NCBI GenBank assembly: GCA_009692275.1
Contig: SHZL01000032.1
Coordinates: 1-15,000, forward strand
DNA from: Lysobacterales bacterium
Lineage (GTDB): Bacteria > Pseudomonadota > Gammaproteobacteria > Xanthomonadales > SZUA-36
Length of the DNA: 15,000 nucleotides
Reading direction: 5' to 3'
Shown here: positions 1 to 6,611 of the stretch, in pieces
Numbering within the stretch: position 1 is the stretch's first letter
Layout: the number at the start of each line of letters is the position of its first letter
Made by a program: the position numbers and the translations under genes
Notes under the pieces: model-generated
What the model was told of the DNA's origin: nothing
The model's database searches: none
The model's input: the letters and a program-made list of their open reading frames with translations, nothing else

Positions 1-1
1 C

Positions 2-220
2 AAGGTGTGGAAAGCGATCATTGACACGGTTGGGCACTACGCCCGTCCGGATATCGTGCGCTTGCAGTTCATGAAATCGGAGGACGCTGCGCTGGCTGAC
101 AGAGCGGCCGATGCCCTGCACAGAATATCGGGCAGAGAGCTGGCGCGAGCCGCTGCACACCACGACCTGGAAAAGGGGGAACTCGGGGCGGCAATCGAAA
201 GCGTTACAAAGGCTGGCTGA
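2..220 (+). CDS. C-terminal part of an unrecognised protein (cut by left edge)
   Basis: The reading frame is open to the left edge and ends at a TGA at 218-220, so only about 72 C-terminal residues are visible. The GTG at 5 is an in-frame codon and probably not the true start. The peptide is mostly helical in character, rich in Ala, Glu, Asp and Arg, with a conspicuous His-His-Asp near the end (AAAHHDLEKGEL). It has no signal peptide or membrane segment. The gene converges with the aldoxime dehydratase operon, its stop lying about 40 bases from that gene's stop. A helical C-terminus beside a catabolic operon would fit a regulator, for example the ligand domain of a GntR/FCD protein, but I see no diagnostic motif and do not assign a function. 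Confidence 0.5.
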   Translation, partial: KVWKAIIDTVGHYARPDIVRLQFMKSEDAALADRAADALHRISGRELARAAAHHDLEKGELGAAIESVTKAG

Positions 221-228
221 AAATCGCC

Positions 229-245
229 AGCAGGGTCCTCCTGCT
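229..245 (-). terminator. Weak hairpin between convergent genes
   Basis: AGCAGG (229-234) pairs perfectly with CCTGCT (240-245) around a 5-base loop. It lies between the stop of the left-edge gene and the stop of the aldoxime dehydratase gene. On the minus strand a short T-run (GATTTT) follows about 7 bases after the stem rather than directly, so this is at best a weak intrinsic terminator for the minus-strand operon. Confidence 0.3.
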
Positions 246-259
246 AAGAAACCTCTAAT

Positions 260-1291
260 TTATTCCGCCCGCAACATCCCGGTGCGGTCGTGACAATTTA
301 AATACTCAAAAAACTGCTCGTCGGCTGCCGCGACGGTCACTTCGTGGTACAGCTTGAGCCTGGCGGCCGGGCCAAGCGCCTGCAGGTATTTCATTGCCGC
401 AGAAAAAATTGCCAGGTGCGTGGGATGCGACTCGGACCAGCGCTCGAGCGCCGCCAGGCTTTTCCACCAGCTCATGCCGAAGCTCTTGTCGACTGGAGCG
501 CCGTCAGCGTCTATCACGCGCATATAGCGATTGGCAAAGCAGCCAATGGCCAGCCCGTCATCACGCAAAAACTCCATGCCTTCGCGCAGCACCGGTTCCA
601 CCTCATGCTGGTACATGTGGAGCTCGTCGGCCTCGGTGTCCCCCCAGTCCTGGCCCGAGCGGATCAGGCACAGATTGCCGAGCGGCAACACGCGGCGACG
701 CGCACCTTCAGTAACAATCCGCGCCATTCCGGCTGGCGCCATTTCGTCGGTTTGTGACAGAGGTATGCGGTCCCGCGCACCACCCCAATACGCATGCTCC
801 TGCACCACGTCGCTCATGCTGTCGGCCAATACGGCAATACCTTCGGGTCGATCGGTGGCCGAAAACAGCGTCTCGTAACGCTCCACCGCAGGCCGCAGCA
901 CTTCGATGAAATAGCCGAGACCCTCACCGACCCGTGAATCGGCGGTCCAGTCGCGGCCATGAATAGCAAACCATGCATCGAAACTGGCCGGCGCATCCCA
1001 ATACGCTATCGAAATGATATTGGTGAAACCGGCTTCGTCGACATACGACGCACGATCCCAATGACCGGGCGCATTGGCCGCGGTAAAGGCTGCCGCAATG
1101 CGCTGCAATGCTGTCGCTGCGGTAGCCGGCGCTTCACCCGGGTACTGCACACCGAAATACGCCATGACCACGCGCTTGACACTGGGCTTGTGGCGCGCCA
1201 CAAAGGAAGGGTATGGCGGTGCGTAGTCATCGGGTATGCGGCGGGGCCGTGCGCGGTCGCTGCGCAGGTGCGGGGGAATGGCTGATTCCAT
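260..1291 (-). CDS. oxd: Aldoxime dehydratase (heme-dependent, OxdA type)
   Basis: This enzyme dehydrates aldoximes (R-CH=N-OH) to nitriles, using a ferrous heme that binds the substrate nitrogen directly. The 343-residue protein matches, from memory, the known OxdA/phenylacetaldoxime dehydratase pattern (about 350 residues) from the MESAI start through VVMAYFGVQY (42-51), RDRIPLSQTD (173-182), LIRSGQDW (209-216), ESHPTHL (287-293), LYHEV (314-318) and the NCHDRTGMLR end. By that alignment His292 is the probable proximal heme ligand, His316 the distal catalytic His, and Arg173 and Ser212 the substrate-binding pair. No signal peptide is present, so it is cytoplasmic. The start is supported by AAGGAA five bases upstream. 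It is the last gene of the operon, 14 bases after the nitrilase that would consume its product. The family is clear; the substrate (aryl versus alkyl aldoxime) is inferred. Confidence 0.95.
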   Translation of the reverse strand: MESAIPPHLRSDRARPRRIPDDYAPPYPSFVARHKPSVKRVVMAYFGVQYPGEAPATAATALQRIAAAFTAANAPGHWDRASYVDEAGFTNIISIAYWDAPASFDAWFAIHGRDWTADSRVGEGLGYFIEVLRPAVERYETLFSATDRPEGIAVLADSMSDVVQEHAYWGGARDRIPLSQTDEMAPAGMARIVTEGARRRVLPLGNLCLIRSGQDWGDTEADELHMYQHEVEPVLREGMEFLRDDGLAIGCFANRYMRVIDADGAPVDKSFGMSWWKSLAALERWSESHPTHLAIFSAAMKYLQALGPAARLKLYHEVTVAAADEQFFEYLNCHDRTGMLRAE

Positions 1292-1305
1292 GGTATTCCT
1301 TATTC

Positions 1306-2370
1306 TCAGATTGACTTGCGCGCAGAGGACGCCGGCGCAGCCAGGGCTTCGCTACGGGAGACCGGTAGTGGCGTCTGCTCTTCGGCAGTGTCGCCAATTT
1401 CCGCGCCATGACGGCTGGTCAGCACCACGCGGTCCCCCGGAGTCCGGTCCAGCAGCAGACGGGTCACGTCGGGCCGTGCTGAGTGGCCCGCCGGGTCGGC
1501 AGCGGTTTTAGCCAGCGAGATCATGCCGAGATCAAGATCGGCATACACGATGCCCTCAACGGTTTCCGCCAGCGGCGCATGCATCAATTGCCCATCGGGT
1601 GCATAAATGCGCGCATAACCACCGCCCTCCAGCAAAAGCTGCTTCTTCATGTCGTCGGTGCACAGTATCTGCAGCATTTCCTTCGAGACGACCGCGCAGG
1701 GCGCGATAACAAAGCACTGGCCTTCCACGGCATAAATCTGGCTGGCTGCATTATTGACCTCGGGGCCCAGGGCATAAGCGCCTCCGCGGTAGAGCGAAAA
1801 ACTTGGCCATGACGCAATGTGGACTTGCTCGTTTTGCGCATACATGGCGTACTTCGACAGTGGCTGCACGTGCTCCCAACAACACAGCGCGCCAACCCGG
1901 CCCAGCGGAGTGTCGAACACGCCCAAATCGCTGCCATCGCCCTCGCCAAATAATGTGCGCTCAACATGGGTCGGTTTCAGCTTGCGCCGCATGGCAATCG
2001 TTTCACCATCGGCACCAATGATCCACTGCGCTATGTAGAGGCTGCCGTTGTGTTTCTCGCTGTGGCCCATGACCACCATGATGTGGTGGTCTTTCGCGGC
2101 CTGCGCGATGCGATCGGCCTGCGGCGTGCCATAGACCAGCGAATTGTCATGGTAGCGCTGGATGAATTGCATGCCCCAGGCGGGCGAGTCGAGCCAGATG
2201 AAGAAGGGATAGCCGGGCAGCCAGGTTTCCGGAAAGGCAATCAATTGCGCGCCTTCCTTCGCGGCTTGTGCGATCAGCGCGATGGCTTTATCGATCGACG
2301 CATCGAGGTCGAGGAAGACCGGCGCCGCCTGCACGGCAGCAGCACGAAACCTGGGATGTTGCGTTGTCAT
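1306..2370 (-). CDS. Nitrilase (probable aryl/arylaceto-nitrilase)
   Basis: This enzyme hydrolyses a nitrile to the carboxylic acid and ammonia, and some nitrilases also release amide. The 354-residue protein has the complete nitrilase triad: Glu48 in AFPETWLPGYPFF, Lys130 in RRKLKPTHVERT and Cys164 in GALCCWEHVQPL. The KPTHVER and CWEHxxPL sequences are those of true bacterial nitrilases, not amidases. Length fits the family; the last 40 or so residues are a variable Pro/Ala/Ser-rich tail. AAGGAG five bases before the ATG supports the start. It lies between the aldehyde dehydrogenase (37 bases upstream) and the aldoxime dehydratase (14 bases downstream), so the nitrile made by the dehydratase is its likely substrate. 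Cytoplasmic. Aryl preference is inferred from general resemblance only. Confidence 0.95.
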   Translation of the reverse strand: MTTQHPRFRAAAVQAAPVFLDLDASIDKAIALIAQAAKEGAQLIAFPETWLPGYPFFIWLDSPAWGMQFIQRYHDNSLVYGTPQADRIAQAAKDHHIMVVMGHSEKHNGSLYIAQWIIGADGETIAMRRKLKPTHVERTLFGEGDGSDLGVFDTPLGRVGALCCWEHVQPLSKYAMYAQNEQVHIASWPSFSLYRGGAYALGPEVNNAASQIYAVEGQCFVIAPCAVVSKEMLQILCTDDMKKQLLLEGGGYARIYAPDGQLMHAPLAETVEGIVYADLDLGMISLAKTAADPAGHSARPDVTRLLLDRTPGDRVVLTSRHGAEIGDTAEEQTPLPVSRSEALAAPASSARKSI

Positions 2371-2407
2371 ACGAGCTCCTTAACAGTTGTAAACCGCGAT
2401 AGCCATT

Positions 2408-3841
2408 TCAAGTCATGCGGATAGTGATCCACTTCCACTGCGTCATCACATCCAGATCCGCTGTCGTTCCTTCCCGGCCGAAACCGCTCAGCCCCTGCCC
2501 GCCAAAGGGCACGTGGGGTTCGTCCTGGATGGTGGCGCGGTTGATATGCACCATGCCTGATTCGGCCTGACGGGCAAGCCTGAATGCGGTATCGATATCC
2601 CGGGTAAAGATCGAGAAGCTCAGCCCGTACTCGGTGTCGTTGGCCTGCTGCATGGCCTCCTCGACATTGTCAAAGGTATACAGCGCGGTGACCGGCCCGA
2701 AGGTTTCGTTGCGGAACACCTCCATGCCTTCGGTCACGCCCCTGAGGATAGTGGGCTGGCAGCGGTTTCCTACCCAACCGCCACCGGTCAGAATTTCCGC
2801 CCCCTTGCCACGGGCATCCTCAATGTGCCGCCTGACGCGCTCACGTTGCCGCTCGCTGATGATGGGTCCGATAGACGTCGCGATATGGCGCAAATCAGCC
2901 ATTTTCGAGTCGAGCGCCGCAGCCTTGAACTTTTCGGTGAATTCATCGGCGATGGCACGCTGCAGGAAGATCCGGCTTGCGCCCATGCAGGCCTGGCCCT
3001 GGAAAAAGAAAATACTCAGGTGGGCCGCCTGCACCGCCTCATCAATATCGGCATCGGCCAATACCAGCAGCGGGCTTTTGCCGCCCAATTCCAGCGTGAC
3101 GGGCTTCAGGTTTTTCGCCGCCAGTTCTGCCACGTGCTTGCCGATCCGCGGTGAACCGCAGAAGTTGATGCTATGCACCAGCGGATGAGTGGTCAGCACA
3201 TCACCAATATCGAATGGATTGCCGGTGACTACGTTAAACAGTCCCGCCGGCACGCCGGCCTCATGCAGGGTCTGCGCAAAGCGCAGTGCCACCTGGGAGG
3301 CGAATTCCGAGGGCAGGTGTACCGTGGCATTGCCCGTGGCGATCGGCATGGCTCCCTGCTTGGTGACTTTCAACAGCGGCACATTGAAGGGTGAGATGCC
3401 AGCCACCACGCCGACCGGTTCACGCACCGCCATGCTGAACGCACCCGGCATATCCGAGGGAATCACTTCACCTTTCAGGGTTCTCGGCACACCCGCTGCT
3501 GCACGCAGGCCACTGATACAATAGTTGACCTCAAATTGCGCCTTGAACAGGGGCGAACCCACCTCGTCAACCAGAATATCGATGTAGTCCTGGCGGTCGC
3601 GCTCGACCAGTTCGGCGGCCTTGCACAGCCATCTCTCGCGGTCAGCGGCCAGCCAATGCTGATTGTTCTTGAAAGCGGCGTGGGCAATCTTTACTGCCTT
3701 GTCCATATCTTCAGCAGTCCCGCTGGCGACCCGCGAGTAGACCGTGTCGTCATCCGGATTCAGATCGTCGAAATATTTGCCGGAAGAAGGGGCAACATGT
3801 TCGCCACCGATCCACAGCTCGGTCTGCTTGATTTTGTTCAT
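2408..3841 (-). CDS. NAD(P)-dependent aldehyde dehydrogenase (aryl-aldehyde type), altered cofactor site
   Basis: This is an ALDH-superfamily enzyme oxidising an aldehyde to its acid. It has 477 residues, the usual family length. Key residues are present: oxyanion Asn153 in SPFNVPL, general-base Glu251 in LELGGK, nucleophile Cys285 in GQACMGASR, and Glu379 in NETFGPV. The GQACMGASR region resembles benzaldehyde/vanillin dehydrogenases. Unusually, the strand usually reading VVLKPSE reads TVHLPSE here, so the Lys that normally contacts the NAD ribose is Leu176; the codon is CTG at 3314-3316. The usual GST motif at the Rossmann helix is GSP (229-231). GGAG five to six bases upstream supports the ATG. 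It sits 16 bases after the Cys-less hydrolase gene. A likely role is oxidising aldehyde released from aldoximes, or a related aldehyde; the substrate is not shown. Confidence 0.9.
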   Translation of the reverse strand: MNKIKQTELWIGGEHVAPSSGKYFDDLNPDDDTVYSRVASGTAEDMDKAVKIAHAAFKNNQHWLAADRERWLCKAAELVERDRQDYIDILVDEVGSPLFKAQFEVNYCISGLRAAAGVPRTLKGEVIPSDMPGAFSMAVREPVGVVAGISPFNVPLLKVTKQGAMPIATGNATVHLPSEFASQVALRFAQTLHEAGVPAGLFNVVTGNPFDIGDVLTTHPLVHSINFCGSPRIGKHVAELAAKNLKPVTLELGGKSPLLVLADADIDEAVQAAHLSIFFFQGQACMGASRIFLQRAIADEFTEKFKAAALDSKMADLRHIATSIGPIISERQRERVRRHIEDARGKGAEILTGGGWVGNRCQPTILRGVTEGMEVFRNETFGPVTALYTFDNVEEAMQQANDTEYGLSFSIFTRDIDTAFRLARQAESGMVHINRATIQDEPHVPFGGQGLSGFGREGTTADLDVMTQWKWITIRMT

Positions 3842-3857
3842 TCGGGTCTCCTGCGGT

Positions 3858-4916
3858 TTACTTTTTCCAGATGCCTTTTTCCACCATCAACGCGATCTGC
3901 CGTTGCGTGACCTTTGCGGCGTACTCTGCGTGCTTCATGGGTGCGCGGTCCTGGTACAGATTCTTTGGATAGATCGCTTGCTCATAGATAATCTGGTACA
4001 TCTCATTTTTCAGGTCCTTCATCCAGTTGGTCCACTTGGAGTTGCAGCGGTGATAGCGCAGCGCAGCGATATCGATAGGCCCTGAGACAAACGTCGAAAC
4101 GCCGCTGTAGGACTGTTTGCCAACGATCTGGCCACGGTAGTTCACGATCATTGACCCGCCGCCAAAGGCGTCGATCGGGGTTTCGGACTCCTGGGTCAGA
4201 TAATAGGTGCCCATATTGGGCGCCACCACAAACATGTTGTTGTCCAGGGCACGGGCGCGGTTCTGGATCTCAAAGTAATCGTTGGAAGAGGCCGGGTGCG
4301 GAATGGATGCGCGATAGGCGAGTTCGCAGCCATTCATCGCCAGCCCGCGGGCATTTTCAGGATAAGAGCCCTCATTGGCCATCATGATACCCATGCGACC
4401 CAGCGGGGTGTCCACCACCGGCCAGAACGCGTCAAGATTGCGCCCGTACTTTTCAACCCACCAGTCGAACACGTCGTGCGGAGTCATGGAGTGTTCCACC
4501 GGCAACAATGGCACCGTTTTGTGGTGTACCAGAATCACCTTGCCCTTATCATCAATGATAAAGCCCATGTTGAAGAAGCGGTCAGGGAAATCCGGGTGAC
4601 GGGCCTTGGCCTGGGCCATGATGTGAACGCCCCACTCCCTCGCGATCTCACCTAGCGCTTCGGTTTCCGGTCCCGGGATGTCGATCGCACAGGTATTGGC
4701 GAATTCGGCATGATCCGTGTCCAGCACTTCGTCATTGAAACCCTGCAGAGCACCCTCGGGCAGAATGATCAGTTTCACCGGGAAGTCGAGATCGGAAAGC
4801 CACAACGCTGCCTTGATGATATGGCGATGATGCTCGATGTTGCGAAAAATGTCCGCGCGTTTGCTGATGCCCCAGACCGTGGGTATCAGGCCTACGGCGT
4901 TATAGGGTTCAATCAT
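3858..4916 (-). CDS. Carbon-nitrogen hydrolase-fold protein lacking the catalytic Cys
   Basis: This is a nitrilase-superfamily protein related to the aliphatic amidase/formamidase branch, 352 residues, with no signal peptide. It keeps Glu54 in ILPEGALQGF, Lys133 in HHKTVPLLPVEHS and the second Glu141, with the same 8-residue Lys-Glu spacing as AmiE (Lys134/Glu142). The position that should carry the nucleophilic Cys reads GIMMANEGSYPENAR, with Ala180 in its place (codon GCC at 4377-4379). The surrounding helix, the YRASIPHP segment and the C-terminal dimerisation region are intact, so the gene is not decaying. Cys197 in NGCEL is nearby, but not at the nucleophile elbow. GAGG seven bases before the ATG, within a 12-base palindrome, is the probable ribosome site. 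It is the first gene of the aldoxime-nitrile operon. It may be a pseudoenzyme, a partner or regulator of the nitrilase, or use other chemistry such as a lyase. Confidence 0.85.
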   Translation of the reverse strand: MIEPYNAVGLIPTVWGISKRADIFRNIEHHRHIIKAALWLSDLDFPVKLIILPEGALQGFNDEVLDTDHAEFANTCAIDIPGPETEALGEIAREWGVHIMAQAKARHPDFPDRFFNMGFIIDDKGKVILVHHKTVPLLPVEHSMTPHDVFDWWVEKYGRNLDAFWPVVDTPLGRMGIMMANEGSYPENARGLAMNGCELAYRASIPHPASSNDYFEIQNRARALDNNMFVVAPNMGTYYLTQESETPIDAFGGGSMIVNYRGQIVGKQSYSGVSTFVSGPIDIAALRYHRCNSKWTNWMKDLKNEMYQIIYEQAIYPKNLYQDRAPMKHAEYAAKVTQRQIALMVEKGIWKK

Positions 4917-4985
4917 GGCGAGGCCTCGCTTTTGGGTTTGGTTTGGTTTGGTTTGGTTTGTTTAGCATACTAAAATCCCTTGCTC
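4917..4985 (-). promoter_or_regulatory. Leader of the aldoxime-nitrile operon with repeat and dyads
   Basis: The 69 bases between the amidase stop and the operon's first ATG hold three structures. A perfect 12-base palindrome, GCGAGGCCTCGC (4918-4929), almost touches the start codon and contains the likely Shine-Dalgarno GAGG. A pentanucleotide repeat occupies 4935-4959. A dyad, TTTAG-CATA-CTAAA, lies at 4961-4974 and could be an operator or part of a promoter. No confident -35/-10 pair is visible. The arrangement looks regulatory, but the function is inferred. Confidence 0.4.
4935..4959. repeat. Five tandem copies of GGTTT (AAACC on the minus strand)
   Basis: Five perfect GGTTT units in a row, followed by a sixth unit missing one base (GTTT, 4960-4963). 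The tract ends about 18 bases before the operon's first ATG, in the 5' leader. Short tandem repeats of this type change copy number by slippage and can alter promoter or ribosome-site spacing. Confidence 0.9.
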
Positions 4986-6485
4986 TTAGGGCAGTGTGGC
5001 ATTCACGTTACCCAGCGGTGGTCGCGCGCGAAAGTCTATGATGCCCTCCAGGGTTTTAGCCACGGCCAATAGCCGGCGATCGGACTGCTCGGGTCCATCG
5101 ATCTCGACGCCCACGGGCAGCCCTGCAGCCGTCAGGCCGACCGGCAGGCTTATTCCGGGTTGCCCGGTAATCGATGCAGAATCGCTATTGTGGCTGTAGA
5201 TTGGAAAGGTGGGCACTTGCTCGCCGTTGAGTTCGACCGTGTCCAGACTGCTTGCAATCGGGCGCGCGGGAAGCAGAGTGGTGGGAAAAATGATCCCGTC
5301 AAGTTGCTGCTTGACAAAATACTCGCGGAAATTCTTTCTGAGTTGCTCTCTGGAGTTCATGGCTGCCGCATAGGCTTCATCACTAACCGCGCCTGCGCCG
5401 GTCATGGACTGCAAAATACTTTGCACATCGGGGCTGGCCACGGCGGCCGACAGCTCTGCAAAGCTTATGCCGGTAGCAAATTCCGCCAAATAGGCAGGCA
5501 GGTCACGTTGTACCTCGTACAGCGCGATGGGAAACCCGCTCTGCGCTATTAAATTTTCTATATCCGGAATTTCAGCATAGACCAGCTGGACGTGAGCTCG
5601 TGCGAGCTGCGCCAGAACTGCCTCAATAACCACAGCCGTTTCCCGATCAAGATTCTGATAATAAAAAGCACGAGGCACACCCAGCCGTATCGCCCCTGCC
5701 GGTAGGTCTGGAACCGCTTGTGCATTTTGCACAATCACATCATCCAGCACGATCAGGTCCGCAACTGTTCGTGACATCAGCCCAATGGTATCCCGGGTGT
5801 GTGAGACCGGCGTAACGGATGTTGATGGATAACGCCCCGAACTGGGCCGAAAACCGACGATGCCCGTTAAGGCTGCCGGAATGCGCACGGACCCGCCGGT
5901 ATCGGTACCGAGACCAGCGGGTACCAGTCCGGCCGAGATTGCACTCGCTGTACCACCACTGCTGCCGCCGGCAATCAGGCTGTCATCAAAGGGATTCCTG
6001 ACCGCACCAAACGCAAAGTTATTGCTGGTAACTCCGAACGCCAGTTCGTGCATATTGGTCTTGCCGAGGATAATCGCTCCGGCCGCTTCCAATCGTGCAA
6101 CGACTTCGTTGCTTGCAGAGGGGGTGAATTTTCTCAGCCCCGGAGTACCGACCGTGTTGGGCAGGCCGGCTACGTGGATATTGTCTTTAACGACCAGTGG
6201 AATCCCGTACAAGGGACCCAGGCTTTCGCCGCTGGCCTTTATCCGGTCGAGCTCCCGGGCTTTCGTGGCGGCGCCTGCAGAATCCAGCGTGGTAAATGCA
6301 TTCAGGTAAGCAAACTGCCTGGATCTTGCAAGCAAGTCATCGACCATTGCCGCACTGCTGGTCCCGCCCTTATTCATCATGGCCGACAAACTTGCGATGT
6401 CGGGGTAAGCTGGTGTCGCGGCCAGCGCCTGGGAGGAGTTCATTGCTGCGGATACTACAAGCATCCATAGGTGTCGCTGGTTCAT
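4986..6485 (-). CDS. Exported amidase-signature hydrolase (indoleacetamide/mandelamide hydrolase-like)
   Basis: This is an amidase-signature serine hydrolase that would cleave a carboxamide to acid and ammonia. The 499-residue protein opens with a Sec signal peptide, with probable cleavage after SSQALA (about residue 22). The Ser-cisSer-Lys triad is complete: Lys100 in LVVKDNIHV, cis-Ser175 in GGSSGG and nucleophile Ser199 in TDTGGSVRIPAAL; the 24-residue gap between the serines is the family spacing. The NNFAFGAVRNPFD and TRDTIGLMSRTVADL segments resemble indoleacetamide hydrolase (IaaH) and mandelamide hydrolase more than GatA. GGGGAG seven bases upstream fixes the ATG. It diverges from the TonB-dependent receptor gene (126 bases between starts) and lies upstream of the aldoxime-nitrile operon. 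A periplasmic arylacetamide deamidase supplying or sharing substrates with that pathway is a reasonable inference. The exact amide is unknown. Confidence 0.88.
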   Translation of the reverse strand: MNQRHLWMLVVSAAMNSSQALAATPAYPDIASLSAMMNKGGTSSAAMVDDLLARSRQFAYLNAFTTLDSAGAATKARELDRIKASGESLGPLYGIPLVVKDNIHVAGLPNTVGTPGLRKFTPSASNEVVARLEAAGAIILGKTNMHELAFGVTSNNFAFGAVRNPFDDSLIAGGSSGGTASAISAGLVPAGLGTDTGGSVRIPAALTGIVGFRPSSGRYPSTSVTPVSHTRDTIGLMSRTVADLIVLDDVIVQNAQAVPDLPAGAIRLGVPRAFYYQNLDRETAVVIEAVLAQLARAHVQLVYAEIPDIENLIAQSGFPIALYEVQRDLPAYLAEFATGISFAELSAAVASPDVQSILQSMTGAGAVSDEAYAAAMNSREQLRKNFREYFVKQQLDGIIFPTTLLPARPIASSLDTVELNGEQVPTFPIYSHNSDSASITGQPGISLPVGLTAAGLPVGVEIDGPEQSDRRLLAVAKTLEGIIDFRARPPLGNVNATLP

Positions 6486-6611
6486 TTGACTACTCCCCGG
6501 TTTTCATTGCTTAACGGTAACAATAAGGATACTATTTTCGAGATTTTTTGGCACACATGTGCAGTTTCACGCGAAATTTTTTTTTTAACTACAAAAATTA
6601 GGTGGCAACTG
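6486..6611. promoter_or_regulatory. Divergent promoter region, amidase / TonB-dependent receptor
   Basis: The 126 bases between the two divergent starts are AT-rich compared with their surroundings. A possible plus-strand promoter is TTGCTT (6507-6512), 17 bases, TACTAT (6530-6535); both boxes are imperfect. An inverted repeat, GCACA-CA-TGTGC (6551-6562), sits between the genes and could bind a shared regulator. A run of ten T (6577-6586) and a run of six T (6544-6549) lie in the receptor's leader. The boxes are my reading and are not proven. Confidence 0.35.
6600..6605 (+). promoter_or_regulatory. Ribosome binding site that sets the receptor start
   Basis: AGGTGG lies six bases before the ATG at 6612. 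It selects this start over the in-frame upstream ATG at 6471, which lies inside the divergent amidase gene, has no ribosome site, and would put about 47 non-signal-like residues ahead of the signal peptide. Confidence 0.65.

Larger units (their letters stand above)
260..4916 (-). other. Probable aldoxime-nitrile catabolic operon
   Basis: Four genes on one strand are separated by 16, 37 and 14 bases, each with its own recognisable Shine-Dalgarno sequence and no terminator-like hairpin between them. Order of transcription is Cys-less CN hydrolase, aldehyde dehydrogenase, nitrilase, aldoxime dehydratase. The last two make a complete route from aldoxime to acid. The amidase gene at 4986-6485 is on the same strand 69 bases upstream and may be co-transcribed or may have its own promoter. 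Confidence 0.8.

Noticed and set aside
1966..2424. 152-residue plus-strand open frame opposite the nitrilase
   Set aside because: It runs across the true nitrilase start and the intergenic gap, with no protein features of its own.
2634..3188. 184-residue plus-strand open frame opposite the aldehyde dehydrogenase
   Set aside because: Mirror of a long GC-rich coding region; its composition is low-information and no motif is seen.
4935..4959. Telomere-like or CRISPR-like repeat
   Set aside because: Only five 5-base units without spacers, in the middle of a bacterial operon leader; a simple sequence repeat explains it.
6471..6611. In-frame upstream extension of the TonB-dependent receptor beginning at ATG 6471
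   Set aside because: It lies within the divergent amidase start, has no ribosome site, and would bury the signal peptide. The ATG at 6612 has AGGTGG at the right distance.
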